Of a DNA stretch of 64,000 bases, positions 42,489 to 51,190 are shown piece by piece. Position numbers and translations under genes: made by a program. Below the pieces are notes generated by a model. That model was not told where the DNA came from. It made no database searches and worked only from the letters and a program-made list of their open reading frames with translations. The stretch spans positions 1 to 64,000 of the forward strand of contig NZ_BIFH01000016.1 in the NCBI RefSeq assembly GCF_003967355.1, in the 5' to 3' direction. Numbering within the stretch: position 1 is the stretch's first letter; the number at the start of each line of letters is the position of its first letter. Source of the stretch: Embleya hyalina. Lineage in GTDB: Bacteria; Actinomycetota; Actinomycetes; Streptomycetales; Streptomycetaceae.

Positions 42489-43211
42489 TCAGCGCGCCGG
42501 GCGGCGGCGGGCGTCCGGGGCGGCGAGGAAGGACCGGACCACCTCGGTGAACGCGTCCGGCTCGGCGGCGTGCACCAGGTGGCCGACCGGGATGGTGACG
42601 ACGCGCACGTCGGGGAGGCGGCGGCTCCACTCGGCGATGCGCTCCTGCGGGATGTGGCTGCCGGATCCGCCGCCGACGACCAGTGTGGGGGCGGTGATCA
42701 GGCCGAGGCGCTCCCACCAGACGGGGTCGGGGCTGTCGATCTGCTTGCGGATGGCGATGACCATGTCCCAGTCGAAGCCGAGCTCACCCTCCGGCCGCAC
42801 CGGCGCGACCGCCTCGCGCGGCACCGGGACGGAGACGTCCTCCAGGACCAACCGCCTTACCCGGTCCGGGTGTTCCTGGGCGAAGAGGTAGGCCACGATG
42901 CCGCCCATCGAATGGCCGATCAGGTCCACCCGGGCCAGGCCCAGTGCGTCCAGGCAGCCGAGGAGGTCGTCCCGCATGAGTTCGAGCGAGTAGATGCCGG
43001 GCCGGTCGCTGCGCCCGTGTCCGCGCAGTTCGAAGACGTACACCCGCCAGGTGTCGGCCAGCCGGCGCGCTATCCGATCCCAGTCCCCGGCGTCCTCCCC
43101 GAGCGCGTGCAACAACACGATCGGCGGAGCCGCGGGATCCCCCCAGGCCTCGTGGACCAGCCGCACCCCGTCGACCTCGACCATGCCGACCACACCACTG
43201 GATTCACCCAT
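42489..43211 (-). CDS. Alpha/beta-fold hydrolase
   Basis: A 240-residue cytosolic hydrolase. Features are the oxyanion loop IVLLHALGEDAGDWDRIA, LRGHGRSDRPG, nucleophile elbow GHSMGG, the acid after TLVVGGGSGSHIPQE and His in VGHLVHAAEPDAF. Similar to esterases, haloperoxidase-like or lactonase-like enzymes; substrate not assignable. It converges with the SRPBCC gene. The ATG at 43211 was chosen; an alternative Met lies nine codons in. Confidence 0.87.
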   Translation of the reverse strand: MGESSGVVGMVEVDGVRLVHEAWGDPAAPPIVLLHALGEDAGDWDRIARRLADTWRVYVFELRGHGRSDRPGIYSLELMRDDLLGCLDALGLARVDLIGHSMGGIVAYLFAQEHPDRVRRLVLEDVSVPVPREAVAPVRPEGELGFDWDMVIAIRKQIDSPDPVWWERLGLITAPTLVVGGGSGSHIPQERIAEWSRRLPDVRVVTIPVGHLVHAAEPDAFTEVVRSFLAAPDARRRPAR

Positions 43212-43306
43212 ATTCGGACCATACCGAGGACCCGCACACCAACGGAACACCACCGCAACGGACGGCGACCCGAGGAATCGACGCGGACCCCGGGGGGCGG
43301 TTGTGG

Positions 43307-43708
43307 TCAGGTCCGGGGGTTCGGCTCGGTGAAGCCTTCGGGCGCGGGGCCTTCGGGCGCGGGGCCTTCGGGCGCGGGGCCTTCGGGCGCGGGGGTGATG
43401 CCTTCGAGGTGGAGGAGATTGGTCAGGAGGCCCGGGAAGCGGGCGTCGAATTCTTCCGCGCGCAGGCGCAGGGTCATGCCCGTGCCGGTGTTGCGCTGGA
43501 CGATCAGGCCGGCCTCCCGAAGCACCTTCCAGTGGTACGAGCGGGTGGACTTCGACCCGGGTACGGACAGCGCCGAGCACGGCAGTTCGCGATCCGGGTC
43601 GGCGGCCAGCGTGACCACCACGCCGCGTCGGTGGTCGTCGGACAACGCGGCGAAGACGGCACTCAGCGCCACCTCGTCGAGTGACGGGTGGTGCATCTGA
43701 ACAGGCAT
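43307..43708 (-). CDS. ArsR-family regulator with PAPEG repeats
   Basis: A 133-residue winged-helix regulator. The HTH reads DEVALSAVFAALSDDHRRGVVVTLA ... STRSYHWKVLREAGLIVQRNTGTGMTLRLR. It lacks metal-binding Cys clusters, so it is not a classic metal sensor. The C-terminus carries four exact PAPEG repeats encoded by a 15-bp minisatellite. It diverges from the NAD(P)-binding oxidoreductase gene, which it probably regulates. GAGGAGCGG precedes the ATG. Confidence 0.88.
   Translation of the reverse strand: MPVQMHHPSLDEVALSAVFAALSDDHRRGVVVTLAADPDRELPCSALSVPGSKSTRSYHWKVLREAGLIVQRNTGTGMTLRLRAEEFDARFPGLLTNLLHLEGITPAPEGPAPEGPAPEGPAPEGFTEPNPRT
43335..43394 (-). repeat. 15-bp minisatellite, four copies, within the ArsR-like gene
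   Basis: CCTTCGGGCGCGGGG repeats four times exactly (43335, 43350, 43365, 43380). Each copy encodes Pro-Ala-Pro-Glu-Gly, so copy-number change keeps the frame. Confidence 0.9.
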
Positions 43709-43813
43709 CCCGAATCCCGCTCCTCGGTTCGATCCCGGTTGCCGGCGTGTGCCGTCGGTGTCTACGGTACCGGGGTACGAAGATTTTCGAACCACCCCAC
43801 GGGGAGTGCACTC

Positions 43814-44692
43814 ATGACGAACACCCGTCCGACCGTCGCCGTACTGGGCACCGGCATCATCGGAGCGGCCCTCGCCCGCAACCTGGCGCGCGCCGGATTC
43901 GCCGTCCGGGCCTGGAACCGCAGTCCGGAGAAGGCGGCGGCGCTGGTCCCCGACGGGGTGACCGCGGCCGAGACCCCGGCCGACGCGGTGACCGGCGCCG
44001 ACCTGGTGCTGACGGCGCTCAACGACGGCCCGCGCGTGCTCGACGCGATGCGCGCGGCGGTCCCGGGGCTGCGCAAGGGCACGACGTGGGTGCAGGTCAG
44101 CACGGTCGGCGTGGACGCGTTCGCCGAGCTGGCCGAATTCGCCCGCGCCCGGGGCCTGTTCCTGGTGGACGCCCCGGTGCAGGGCACCCGGGGACCGGCC
44201 GAGCAGGGGAAGCTGGTGATCCTGGCGGCGGGCGAGCCGGGGATTCGGGACCGGGTGCAGCCGCTGTTCGACACGATCGGGCAGCGCACCATGTGGGTGG
44301 GCGAGGACGGTACGTCCGGCACCGCCAGCCGGCTCAAGCTCGTCCTGAACACCTGGGTCCTGGCGCTGACCCACGGCGTGGGCGAGACGCTGGCGCTGGC
44401 CAAGGGCCTGGAGGTGGACCCGAAGCTGGTCTTCGACGCGATCACCGGCGGTCCGCTGGACAACCCGTACTTCCAACTGAAGGGCGCCGCCATCCTGGCG
44501 GACGAGTACACCCCGTCCTTCACCGTGGACAACGCGGAGAAGGACGCCCGCCTGGTCCTGCGGGCCGCGGAGCACGCGGGGGTCCGCATGGACGTCGTCG
44601 CGGCCGGCGCCGAACGCCTCCACCGCGCCTCCGCACAGGGCCACGGCGACAAGGACATGGCCGCCACGTATCTCGCCTCCTTCGACGGCTGA
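43814..44692 (+). CDS. NAD(P)-dependent beta-hydroxyacid dehydrogenase/imine reductase family
   Basis: A 292-residue oxidoreductase. The Rossmann motif GTGIIGAALARNLARAGF is followed by VRAWNRSPEKA, where Arg after the second strand suggests NADPH preference. The substrate-binding motif DAPVQGTRGPAEQGKLVILAAG replaces the usual DAPVSGG. The helical C-terminal domain has the catalytic-Lys region SRLKLVLNTW, where the NH2-N/K pattern is only partly kept. Homologues include 3-hydroxyisobutyrate dehydrogenases and imine reductases. It diverges from the ArsR-like gene. Confidence 0.88.
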   Translation: MTNTRPTVAVLGTGIIGAALARNLARAGFAVRAWNRSPEKAAALVPDGVTAAETPADAVTGADLVLTALNDGPRVLDAMRAAVPGLRKGTTWVQVSTVGVDAFAELAEFARARGLFLVDAPVQGTRGPAEQGKLVILAAGEPGIRDRVQPLFDTIGQRTMWVGEDGTSGTASRLKLVLNTWVLALTHGVGETLALAKGLEVDPKLVFDAITGGPLDNPYFQLKGAAILADEYTPSFTVDNAEKDARLVLRAAEHAGVRMDVVAAGAERLHRASAQGHGDKDMAATYLASFDG

Positions 44693-44727
44693 CGGCCACG
44701 CCCCGGATGCCGCCGCACCCGCCGGGT

Positions 44728-45201
44728 TCAGGCTCGGGGGGTGCGGTCGGCGTCCGCCAGGCGGCGGGTGACCGTCGGGACGACGACGGCCGCGGCCACC
44801 AGGTGGGCGCCGCACAACATGAGCCTGGTCGAGATCGCGGTGTCGCCGGCCAGGATCGGGCTGATCATGGACAGCGCGGTCAGGGCGACGGTGGTGCGCA
44901 GATACGTCCGCGCCGGGCGGGCCGCTCGGCGCGCGATCAGGACGGCCGAGAGCGTGCCGAGGGTCATGGCCACCGCCACGCCCATGGCGAACATCCCCAC
45001 GGTGATCGGCTCCGCCGTCGCCGCGCCGATGTTCCCGGCCCGCATCGGCGTACCGAGACCACGCGCGATCAGCCCGTACGCCTCGGTGGCGACCGCCGCG
45101 ACCGCTCCGGCGGCCACACTGACCAGCCACACCGGCCGGGTCGAGACGAGGGTTCGGATCGAACGGTCGTGGGCGGCGCGGCGGGTGACGGTCTGGGCCA
45201 T
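44728..45201 (-). CDS. Membrane protein, DUF6069-like
   Basis: A 157-residue protein with four hydrophobic segments (about residues 25-47, 68-92, 105-123 and 130-147): PVWLVSVAAGAVAAVATEAYG, VGMFAMGVAVAMTLGTLSAVLIA, LRTTVALTALSMISPIL and LMLCGAHLVAAAVVVPTV. This four-helix layout fits the DUF6069 group common in actinomycetes. GAGGAG precedes the ATG. No function is known. Confidence 0.78.
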   Translation of the reverse strand: MAQTVTRRAAHDRSIRTLVSTRPVWLVSVAAGAVAAVATEAYGLIARGLGTPMRAGNIGAATAEPITVGMFAMGVAVAMTLGTLSAVLIARRAARPARTYLRTTVALTALSMISPILAGDTAISTRLMLCGAHLVAAAVVVPTVTRRLADADRTPRA

Positions 45202-45347
45202 GGCGATCTCCTCGGGCGGTCGTTTCGTTGTCGTCACCGGGCGGTCGGAGCCGGACCCGGGTTCTCGACGCCCCGCCCACAAACTTTTCCGCGCGACTTC
45301 GCGACGACCCGAACTCGCGTCTCCCGAACGGGCGTAGGGTCGGTGCC

Positions 45348-45854
45348 ATGGGCGAGCTGCCGGGAATCGCGATGGTCGTCGGCATCCTTGCCGCCGCGGT
45401 CGGTGTGTGCCTGTGGCTCGCCGCGCGCGTACGCCGCAGGGGCACCGGCGGCGCGGCCATTCGTGCCGCCATGTCGGCCTATGACGAGGCCCTGCACGGA
45501 ACGGCGAACGACGCCTACGTGGAGATCCGGCTCCAGGAACGGCGCAAGGTGCCGGTGCGATCGCCCGACGACCCCTGGCACCCGTCCCGATGCGACCCCA
45601 CCCGGCGGGACGACGACCGCACGGCGCCGCCGCCCCGATCCCGCGCGCGCCGTACGCCCGTGCGCGGTCGGCTTCGGCGGTTGTGGTCGAGGCGCGCTTC
45701 GGCGGATCGGGATCCGGGCGGGACACCGCGACGGGTGGCCGCCGAGGCGACGGGCCCGCGAGCCGGTCGCCGGTTCACCGCACGAGCGCCGCGCGCCCGC
45801 CGGTTCGTCCCGCGTACGCCGACCTTCGGGCCCGTGCCGAACCCGGTCGGGTAG
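45348..45854 (+). CDS. Hypothetical single-pass membrane protein, Arg-rich
   Basis: A 168-residue protein. One N-terminal TM segment (IAMVVGILAAAVGVCLWLAARV) is followed by a basic cytoplasmic region with AAMSAYDEALHGTANDAYVEIRLQERRK, then a disordered Arg/Pro-rich tail. The first 80 residues look like a real streptomycete small membrane protein. The Arg-rich remainder could be partly out-of-frame read-through after a decayed end. The start ATG directly follows the divergent spacer. No family recognised. Confidence 0.6.
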   Translation: MGELPGIAMVVGILAAAVGVCLWLAARVRRRGTGGAAIRAAMSAYDEALHGTANDAYVEIRLQERRKVPVRSPDDPWHPSRCDPTRRDDDRTAPPPRSRARRTPVRGRLRRLWSRRASADRDPGGTPRRVAAEATGPRAGRRFTARAPRARRFVPRTPTFGPVPNPVG

Positions 45855-46146
45855 TTCGTCCCGACCTCGTTCGGCGTGACGCCGTCGTCCTTCGCGCGAC
45901 GCCCTCGCCGCCCGCTCCCGCCGCGCCGGGCGCTTCGGCGGCCGCGGCCGGTCCGGGCACGGTAGTCCCGGCCCCACCGGGCGATCCGCGCGGCCCCGAT
46001 ACCGCCGACCAACCGGTCCTTCCCGTCACGGACCCGGCCCACGACGCGCCGCCGCCCCCTCACGCACCCGGTGCTGACACCGCGAAAAGTTGCCTCACCC
46101 GCCCGAATGCCCAGGCCGGAGCCCACGAATCCGCCCTTTGGCTCCC

Positions 46147-46167
46147 TAAGTTGTGGCTCGGAACTTA
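46147..46167. promoter_or_regulatory. Putative operator TAAGTT-N9-AACTTA
   Basis: A perfect 6-bp inverted repeat with a 9-bp spacer, about 190 bp upstream of xylF. AGTT/AACT half-sites are typical of ROK/XylR-type operators; the cognate regulator is probably the ROK protein at the end of the operon. Confidence 0.55.
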
Positions 46168-46213
46168 ATTTCCCCCCACGTGAGGTCTGGCGAACACCCC
46201 GTGCGGCTATTAC

Positions 46214-46228
46214 GTTGTCGCCCACAAC
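46214..46228. promoter_or_regulatory. Inverted repeat GTTGT-N5-ACAAC
   Basis: A perfect 5-bp inverted repeat with a 5-bp spacer, 130 bp upstream of xylF. Possibly a second operator or half of an extended site. Confidence 0.4.
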
Positions 46229-46358
46229 ATTTACGGCGCGGTCGCCGTCCCACTGTCGACCGCTCACCCCTGCGCACCACTCCGCACGCCGCACCACCCC
46301 CGTGACGCCATCACGTCTCCCCGCCGGCCCCACCGGCGCGTGCCCGAAGGGATCCACC

Positions 46359-47489
46359 ATGCGCAAGAGGTTCCTCGTGTCCGTCTCCGCCTGTGTGCTG
46401 CTCGCCGCCGGCACCCTGTCCGCCTGTTCGGACACCTCCGGCTCCGGGTCCGGGTCCTCCGGTGCCACCGGAGCGTCCGGAGCCACCGGCGGCAACGGCA
46501 AGAAGGCGAAGATCGGCGTGATCCTCCCGGACAGCAAGACCTCGGGTCGCTGGGAGACGAACGACCGCAAGTACCTGACCGAGGCGTTCAAGGCCGCCGG
46601 CGTCGACTACGACATCCAGAACGCCCAGGGCGACAAGTCCCAGTTCCAGACCCTCGCCGACCAGATGATCACCAACGGCGCCACCGTCCTGATCATCGTC
46701 AACCTGGACAGCGGCACCGGAAAGGCCGTACTGGACAAGGCGAAGTCGCAGGGCGTGGCGACGATCGACTACGACCGGCTGACCCTGGGCGGCAGCGCCC
46801 AGTACTACGTCAGCTTCGACAACGTGAAGGTCGGCACCCTGATGGGCCAGGGCATCGAGAAGTGCCTGTCCGCGGCGGGCGCGCAAAAGCCCACCATCGC
46901 GATGCTCAACGGCTCGGCCACCGACAACAACGCGACGCTGCTCAAGCAGGGCTACGACGGGGTGCTCAAGCCGAAGTTCGACTCCGGCGCGTACGTGAAG
47001 GGCCCGGACCAGGCCGTCCCGGACTGGAACAACACCGAGGGCGCCAACATGTTCGAGCAGATGCTCACCCAGTCGCCGAACATCTCCGGCGTGGTGGCCG
47101 CCAACGACGGCCTGGGCAACGCGGCGATCTCGATCCTGAAGAAGCAGAAGCTCAACGGCCGGGTCCCGGTCACCGGGCAGGACGCGGAGACCACCGCGCT
47201 GCAGAACATCCTGGTCGGCGACCAGTGCATGACCGTCTACAAGGCGATCAAGAAGGAGGCCGACGCGGTCTCCGGCCTGGCCGTGGCGCTGGCCAAGGGC
47301 CAAAAGCCCAGCGTGCCCGCCACCGTGCGCGACCCCGAGGGCAAGCGCGACGTGCCGTCCGTACTCCTGGAGCCGCTGGCGATCTACAAGGAGAACGTCA
47401 AGGACGTCGTCGCCGACGGCTACGTCACCAAGGACACCCTGTGCACCGGCGCCTACGCCGCCAAGTGCACCGAGTTCGGCATCAACTGA
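46359..47489 (+). CDS. xylF: Xylose ABC transporter substrate-binding lipoprotein
   Basis: A 376-residue lipoprotein of the pentose-binding family (periplasmic-binding fold type I). The signal peptide ends at lipobox LSAC (Cys about residue 25), then a Gly/Ser linker. The mature domain shows KIGVILPDSKTSGRWETND, IDYDRLTLGGSAQYYVSFDN and VVAANDGLGNAAIS, close to streptomycete XylF. It binds xylose outside the membrane and delivers it to XylH. GAAGGGA precedes the ATG. It is the first gene of xylFGH-ROK. Confidence 0.92.
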   Translation: MRKRFLVSVSACVLLAAGTLSACSDTSGSGSGSSGATGASGATGGNGKKAKIGVILPDSKTSGRWETNDRKYLTEAFKAAGVDYDIQNAQGDKSQFQTLADQMITNGATVLIIVNLDSGTGKAVLDKAKSQGVATIDYDRLTLGGSAQYYVSFDNVKVGTLMGQGIEKCLSAAGAQKPTIAMLNGSATDNNATLLKQGYDGVLKPKFDSGAYVKGPDQAVPDWNNTEGANMFEQMLTQSPNISGVVAANDGLGNAAISILKKQKLNGRVPVTGQDAETTALQNILVGDQCMTVYKAIKKEADAVSGLAVALAKGQKPSVPATVRDPEGKRDVPSVLLEPLAIYKENVKDVVADGYVTKDTLCTGAYAAKCTEFGIN

Positions 47490-47511
47490 CCGTTCGGGCC
47501 CCGCGATCGCG

Positions 47512-47543
47512 CCGGAACCGACACCCACGAGGGTCGGTTCCGG
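47512..47543 (+). terminator. Intercistronic hairpin between xylF and xylG
   Basis: A perfect 11-bp stem CCGGAACCGAC (47512-47522) with GTCGGTTCCGG (47533-47543) and a 10-nt loop. It lies in the only long gap of the operon, fitting partial termination or 3'-end stabilisation that yields more binding protein than transporter. Confidence 0.7.
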
Positions 47544-47588
47544 TCGGCGCGTCCCACCCCTGCCGCCCCCAAGCGAGGAGCCCGCATC

Positions 47589-48398
47589 GTGGCCCTGTCC
47601 CCCACCCCCGCCCCGCCGCCCGCGTCGAATCCGGTGCTCGAACTGCGCGGTGTCAACAAGAGCTTCGGCGCCGTCCACGTACTGCGCGACGTCGACCTGT
47701 CCGTGTACGAGGGCCAGGTCACCGCGCTCGTCGGCGACAATGGCGCGGGCAAGTCGACCCTGGTCAAGTGCATCGGCGGGATCCACACCGCCGATTCCGG
47801 CGAATACTTCTTCGACGGTGCGCCGGTCACCGTGCACAGCCCGCGCGACGCGTCCGACCTGGGCGTCGAGATCGTCTACCAGGACCTCGCCCTGTGCGAC
47901 AACCTCGACATCGTGCAGAACATGTTCCTCGGTCGGGAACGCCGGCGCGGCTGGGTGCTCGACGAGGACAGCATGGAGCAGATCGCCGAGGAGACCCTGG
48001 CCGGCCTGTCCGTGCGTACCGTCTCCTCGATCCGCCAGCGCGTCTCCAGCCTCTCCGGCGGCCAGCGCCAGACCGTGGCCATCGCCAAGGCGGTGCTGTG
48101 GAACAGCAAGGTCGTGGTGCTGGACGAACCCACCGCCGCGCTGGGCGTGTCGCAGACCGCGCAGGTGCTCGAACTGGTCCGCCGCCTCGCCGACAACGGC
48201 CTCGCCGTCGTACTCATCTCGCACAACATGAACGACGTGTTCGCGGTCGCCGACCGGATCGCGGTGCTCTACCTGGGTCGTACCGCCGCCCAGGTCAACG
48301 CGGGTGAGATCACCCATTCCCAGATCGTCGAACTCATCACGTCGGGACAGACCGAGGCATTCGGTCCCGGTGCCGGTCGAAACGGAGTGAACCGATGA
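47589..48398 (+). CDS. xylG: Xylose ABC transporter ATP-binding protein
   Basis: A 269-residue single-domain ATPase. Motifs are Walker A GDNGAGKST (about 52-60), YQDLALCDNLDIVQNMFLGRE (typical of sugar ABC ATPases), signature LSGGQRQTVAIAKA, Walker B VVVLDEPTAALG and H-loop ISHNM. E. coli XylG has two fused ATPase domains; actinobacterial ones, as here, have one and presumably homodimerise. GTG start after GAGGAG. The stop overlaps the xylH start. Confidence 0.93.
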   Translation: MALSPTPAPPPASNPVLELRGVNKSFGAVHVLRDVDLSVYEGQVTALVGDNGAGKSTLVKCIGGIHTADSGEYFFDGAPVTVHSPRDASDLGVEIVYQDLALCDNLDIVQNMFLGRERRRGWVLDEDSMEQIAEETLAGLSVRTVSSIRQRVSSLSGGQRQTVAIAKAVLWNSKVVVLDEPTAALGVSQTAQVLELVRRLADNGLAVVLISHNMNDVFAVADRIAVLYLGRTAAQVNAGEITHSQIVELITSGQTEAFGPGAGRNGVNR

Positions 48399-49660
48399 CG
48401 AGCAGCGCCCTGCCTCTCGCCGACGGCAACAGCGGGACCGGTGCCCCCGAATCACCGGTGGTCGCGCACGTGAAGGACTACCTCGCCCGGCTGCGCGGCG
48501 GCGACACCGGCGCGATGCCCGCGGTGCTCGGCCTGGTCGTGCTGTGCACGGTATTCGCCATCATGCGCCCCAAATTCCTCAGCGCGGGCAACTTCGCCAA
48601 CCTGTTCACCCAGGGCGCCGCGGTCACCGTGATCGCGATGGGGCTGATCTTCGTCCTGGTCCTCGGCGAGATCGACCTGTCCGCGGGCTTCGCCAGCGGG
48701 GTGTGCGCGGCGGTGCTCGCGGTGCTGCTCACCGAACACGACTGGCCCTGGTACGCCGCCGTACTCGCCGCGCTGGTCGTGGGCATGGTGATCGGCCTGG
48801 TCCTGGGCGTGCTGGTGGCCAAGGTCGGCATCCCCTCGTTCGTGGTCACCCTCGGCGCGTTCCTGGCCTTCCAGGGCGTATCGCTGCTGCTGGTCAAGGG
48901 CGGCACCAACGTGCCCGTGCGCGACTCGACCATCCTGGCCATCTCCAACCGCAACCTCGCCCCGATCGCCGGCTGGCTGCTGGCCGCCGCCGCGGTCGCC
49001 GGGTACGGGGTGGTGCACGTGCGCCGCAACCGCGGCCGGGCGCGCCGCGGGCTGAGCGCCGAGCCGATCGCGATCACCGGCCTGCGGATCGGCGTGCTCG
49101 CCGTGCTGGTCGGCCTCGCCGTGTACGTGCTCAACCAGGAGCGCAGCCGCAACACGGTGATCTCCTCGCTGCGCGGCGTGCCGATCGTGGTGCCGGTGCT
49201 GGTGATCCTGCTCCTGGTCGGCACGTTCGTGCTGCGCCGCACCCCGTACGGGCTGAGCCTGTACGCGGTCGGCGGCAACCGCGAGGCGGCCCGGCGGGCC
49301 GGCATCAACGTCGACCGGGTGCGCATCTCGGCGTTCGTGATCTGCTCCACGATGGCCGCGATCGGCGGCATCGTCGCCGCCTCCCGCGCCAACTCGGTCG
49401 ACTCCAACACCGGCGGCAGCAACGTGCTGCTGTACGCCGTGGGCGCCGCGGTGATCGGCGGCACCAGCCTGTTCGGCGGCAAGGGACGGGTGTTGGACGC
49501 GGTGCTCGGCGGCGCGGTGGTCGCGGTGATCGACAACGGCATGGGGCTCATGGGGTACAGCGCCGGCGTCAAGTACGTTGTGACCGGCGTCGTGCTGCTC
49601 CTCGCCGCCGGGGTCGACGCCCTGTCGCGGCGGCGGGCCGAAGCCGCCGGGCTGCGGTGA
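48395..49660 (+). CDS. xylH: Xylose ABC transporter permease
   Basis: A 421-residue permease with about ten hydrophobic segments. Family landmarks are FANLFTQGAAVTVIAMGLIFVLVLGEIDLSAGF (EIDLS is the sugar-permease signature), VTLGAFLAFQGVSLLL, and TPYGLSLYAVGGNREAARRAGINVDRVR in the last cytoplasmic loop. A central insertion (residues about 200-260) contains Arg-rich RRNRGRARRGL. Start overlaps xylG (ATGA), and stop overlaps a possible GTG start of the ROK gene. Confidence 0.93.
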   Translation: MTSSALPLADGNSGTGAPESPVVAHVKDYLARLRGGDTGAMPAVLGLVVLCTVFAIMRPKFLSAGNFANLFTQGAAVTVIAMGLIFVLVLGEIDLSAGFASGVCAAVLAVLLTEHDWPWYAAVLAALVVGMVIGLVLGVLVAKVGIPSFVVTLGAFLAFQGVSLLLVKGGTNVPVRDSTILAISNRNLAPIAGWLLAAAAVAGYGVVHVRRNRGRARRGLSAEPIAITGLRIGVLAVLVGLAVYVLNQERSRNTVISSLRGVPIVVPVLVILLLVGTFVLRRTPYGLSLYAVGGNREAARRAGINVDRVRISAFVICSTMAAIGGIVAASRANSVDSNTGGSNVLLYAVGAAVIGGTSLFGGKGRVLDAVLGGAVVAVIDNGMGLMGYSAGVKYVVTGVVLLLAAGVDALSRRRAEAAGLR

Positions 49661-49716
49661 CGCCGCCCTCCCCCTCGATCGACGCCACGGATGAGAAAGG
49701 CAGGGTCCGCAGCCCG

Positions 49717-50901
49717 ATGCGCGCAGCGCCCACCCAGGAGGACATCCGCAGGCAGAACCTGGGGGCGCTGCTGCGCCACGTGCACGTGCTCGGCCCCACC
49801 TCCCGGGCCCGGTTGACCGCGGGCATGGGCCTCAACCGCAGCACGATCGGCGCGCTGACCACGGAGCTCGCGGCGGCCGGGCTGATCGTCGAGGAGGCGC
49901 CGCGCGACACCTCCGGCGGCGGGCGGGGCCGGCCCTCGCTCGTGGTCCGGGCCCAGTCGCAGCGGGTGTACGTGTACGCCTTCACGATCGGCGTGGACCG
50001 ACTCGTCGCGGCCCGGGTCGGGCTCGGTGGGGTGATCCTGGATCGCCGCGAGCTCCAGCGCCCGGGCAGCGGGTTCTCGCCGAAGGAGGTGGCCGAGGCG
50101 CTCGGCGGGTTCGTCGCGCAGATGCGGCTGAGCGCGCCGCACGACGGGGTGTGCGTGGGCGCGGGCGTGGCGGTGTGCGCGATGGTGCGCGGCTCGGACG
50201 GCACGATTCCCGAGGGGCCCACCCAGGATTGGCGCAACGAACCGCTGGGCGAACGGCTTTCGGCGGCGATCGGGATGGTGGTCATGGTCGGCAACGACGC
50301 CGACCTGGGGGTGGTCGCCGAGCACACCCGGGGTGCGGCGGTGGGCTGCGACGACGTGATCTACCTGCACGGCGACGTGTGCATCGGCGGCGGCATCCTG
50401 TCCGCCGGGCGGCCGGTGGCCGGCGGCGACGGGTACGCGGGCGAGGTCGGGCACATGGTGGTCAATCCGGACGGCCGGCCGTGTCGGTGCGGGGCGCGCG
50501 GCTGCTGGGAGGCCGAGATCGGCGAGTTCGCGCTCACCCGGGGCACCGCGAAGCACACGATCGGCGGCCTCGCGGACGCGGCGGCGCGCGGCGACCACGA
50601 CGCGGAGGAGGGGATGCGCCGGGTCGGCGACTGGCTCGGCCTGGGCGTGGCCAACCTGGTCAACATCCTCAATCCGCAGATGGTGGTGTTCGGCGGCACG
50701 CTGCGCGAGGTGTACCTGGCCACCGCCGCGCAGGTGCGCAGCCGACTCAACCGCACCAGCCTGTCGGTCACCCGCGAACACCTCAAACTGCGCACGGCGG
50801 CCCTCGGCGACGACGCCCCGCTGTACGGCGCCGCCGAGCTGGCCTTCGCCCGCCTGCTGGACAACCCCCTGGAATCGGGGTTGGCCCCGGCGGCGGGGTA
50901 G
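49717..50901 (+). CDS. ROK-family regulator of the xylose operon (Rok7B7-like)
   Basis: A 394-residue regulator. The N-terminal HTH (IRRQNLGALLRHVHVLGPTSRARLTAGMGLNRSTIGALTTEL) precedes a sugar-kinase-like ROK domain. That domain has the zinc motif EVGHMVVNPDGRPCRCGARGCWEAE (C-x-C-G-x2-G-C) and a degenerate ATP loop. In S. coelicolor, rok7B7 adjoins xylFGH and links xylose uptake to carbon control; gene order here suggests the orthologue. Start could be GTG 49657 (overlapping xylH) but conservation begins at ATG 49717. DasR/GlcNAc genes elsewhere in the window are separate. Confidence 0.88.
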   Translation: MRAAPTQEDIRRQNLGALLRHVHVLGPTSRARLTAGMGLNRSTIGALTTELAAAGLIVEEAPRDTSGGGRGRPSLVVRAQSQRVYVYAFTIGVDRLVAARVGLGGVILDRRELQRPGSGFSPKEVAEALGGFVAQMRLSAPHDGVCVGAGVAVCAMVRGSDGTIPEGPTQDWRNEPLGERLSAAIGMVVMVGNDADLGVVAEHTRGAAVGCDDVIYLHGDVCIGGGILSAGRPVAGGDGYAGEVGHMVVNPDGRPCRCGARGCWEAEIGEFALTRGTAKHTIGGLADAAARGDHDAEEGMRRVGDWLGLGVANLVNILNPQMVVFGGTLREVYLATAAQVRSRLNRTSLSVTREHLKLRTAALGDDAPLYGAAELAFARLLDNPLESGLAPAAG

Positions 50902-50926
50902 GGGGTCGGCGGCGCGCCCACGATCG

Positions 50927-50952
50927 GGTGGACTCGGCGCGCCGATTCCACC
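50927..50952 (+). terminator. Near-perfect palindrome after the ROK gene
   Basis: GGTGGACTCGGC (50927-50938) and GCCGATTCCACC (50941-50952) pair except for one mismatch, 26 bp after the stop. Likely the operon terminator, though the tight centre also fits an operator. Confidence 0.5.
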
Positions 50953-51190
50953 GTCCGGGTGACCTTTCCGGTCGCCCGGCGTGGCACGCCGTGTTTCATG
51001 GTCCTCGTGCGGGCCGCCGAGTCCGAAGGGTGCATCGCGCCCGAGCATCCCCCGAACCCGGCGGCCGGCACCCCGAAGCCCGCGACGCCCCACCGACGTT
51101 CACCGCCCCCGTCCCGGCGCGGGTTTGCCGCATGTGATCCCGGGCAGCGGCCGACGAGACGGCGATCCACGAGCGGCACCGGGAGTCGGC

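Larger units (their letters stand above)
45855..46358. other. Control region of the xylFGH operon
   Basis: About 500 bases. The first half shows no gene. The second half turns AT-richer and carries two inverted repeats (listed) ahead of xylF. Confidence 0.6.
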
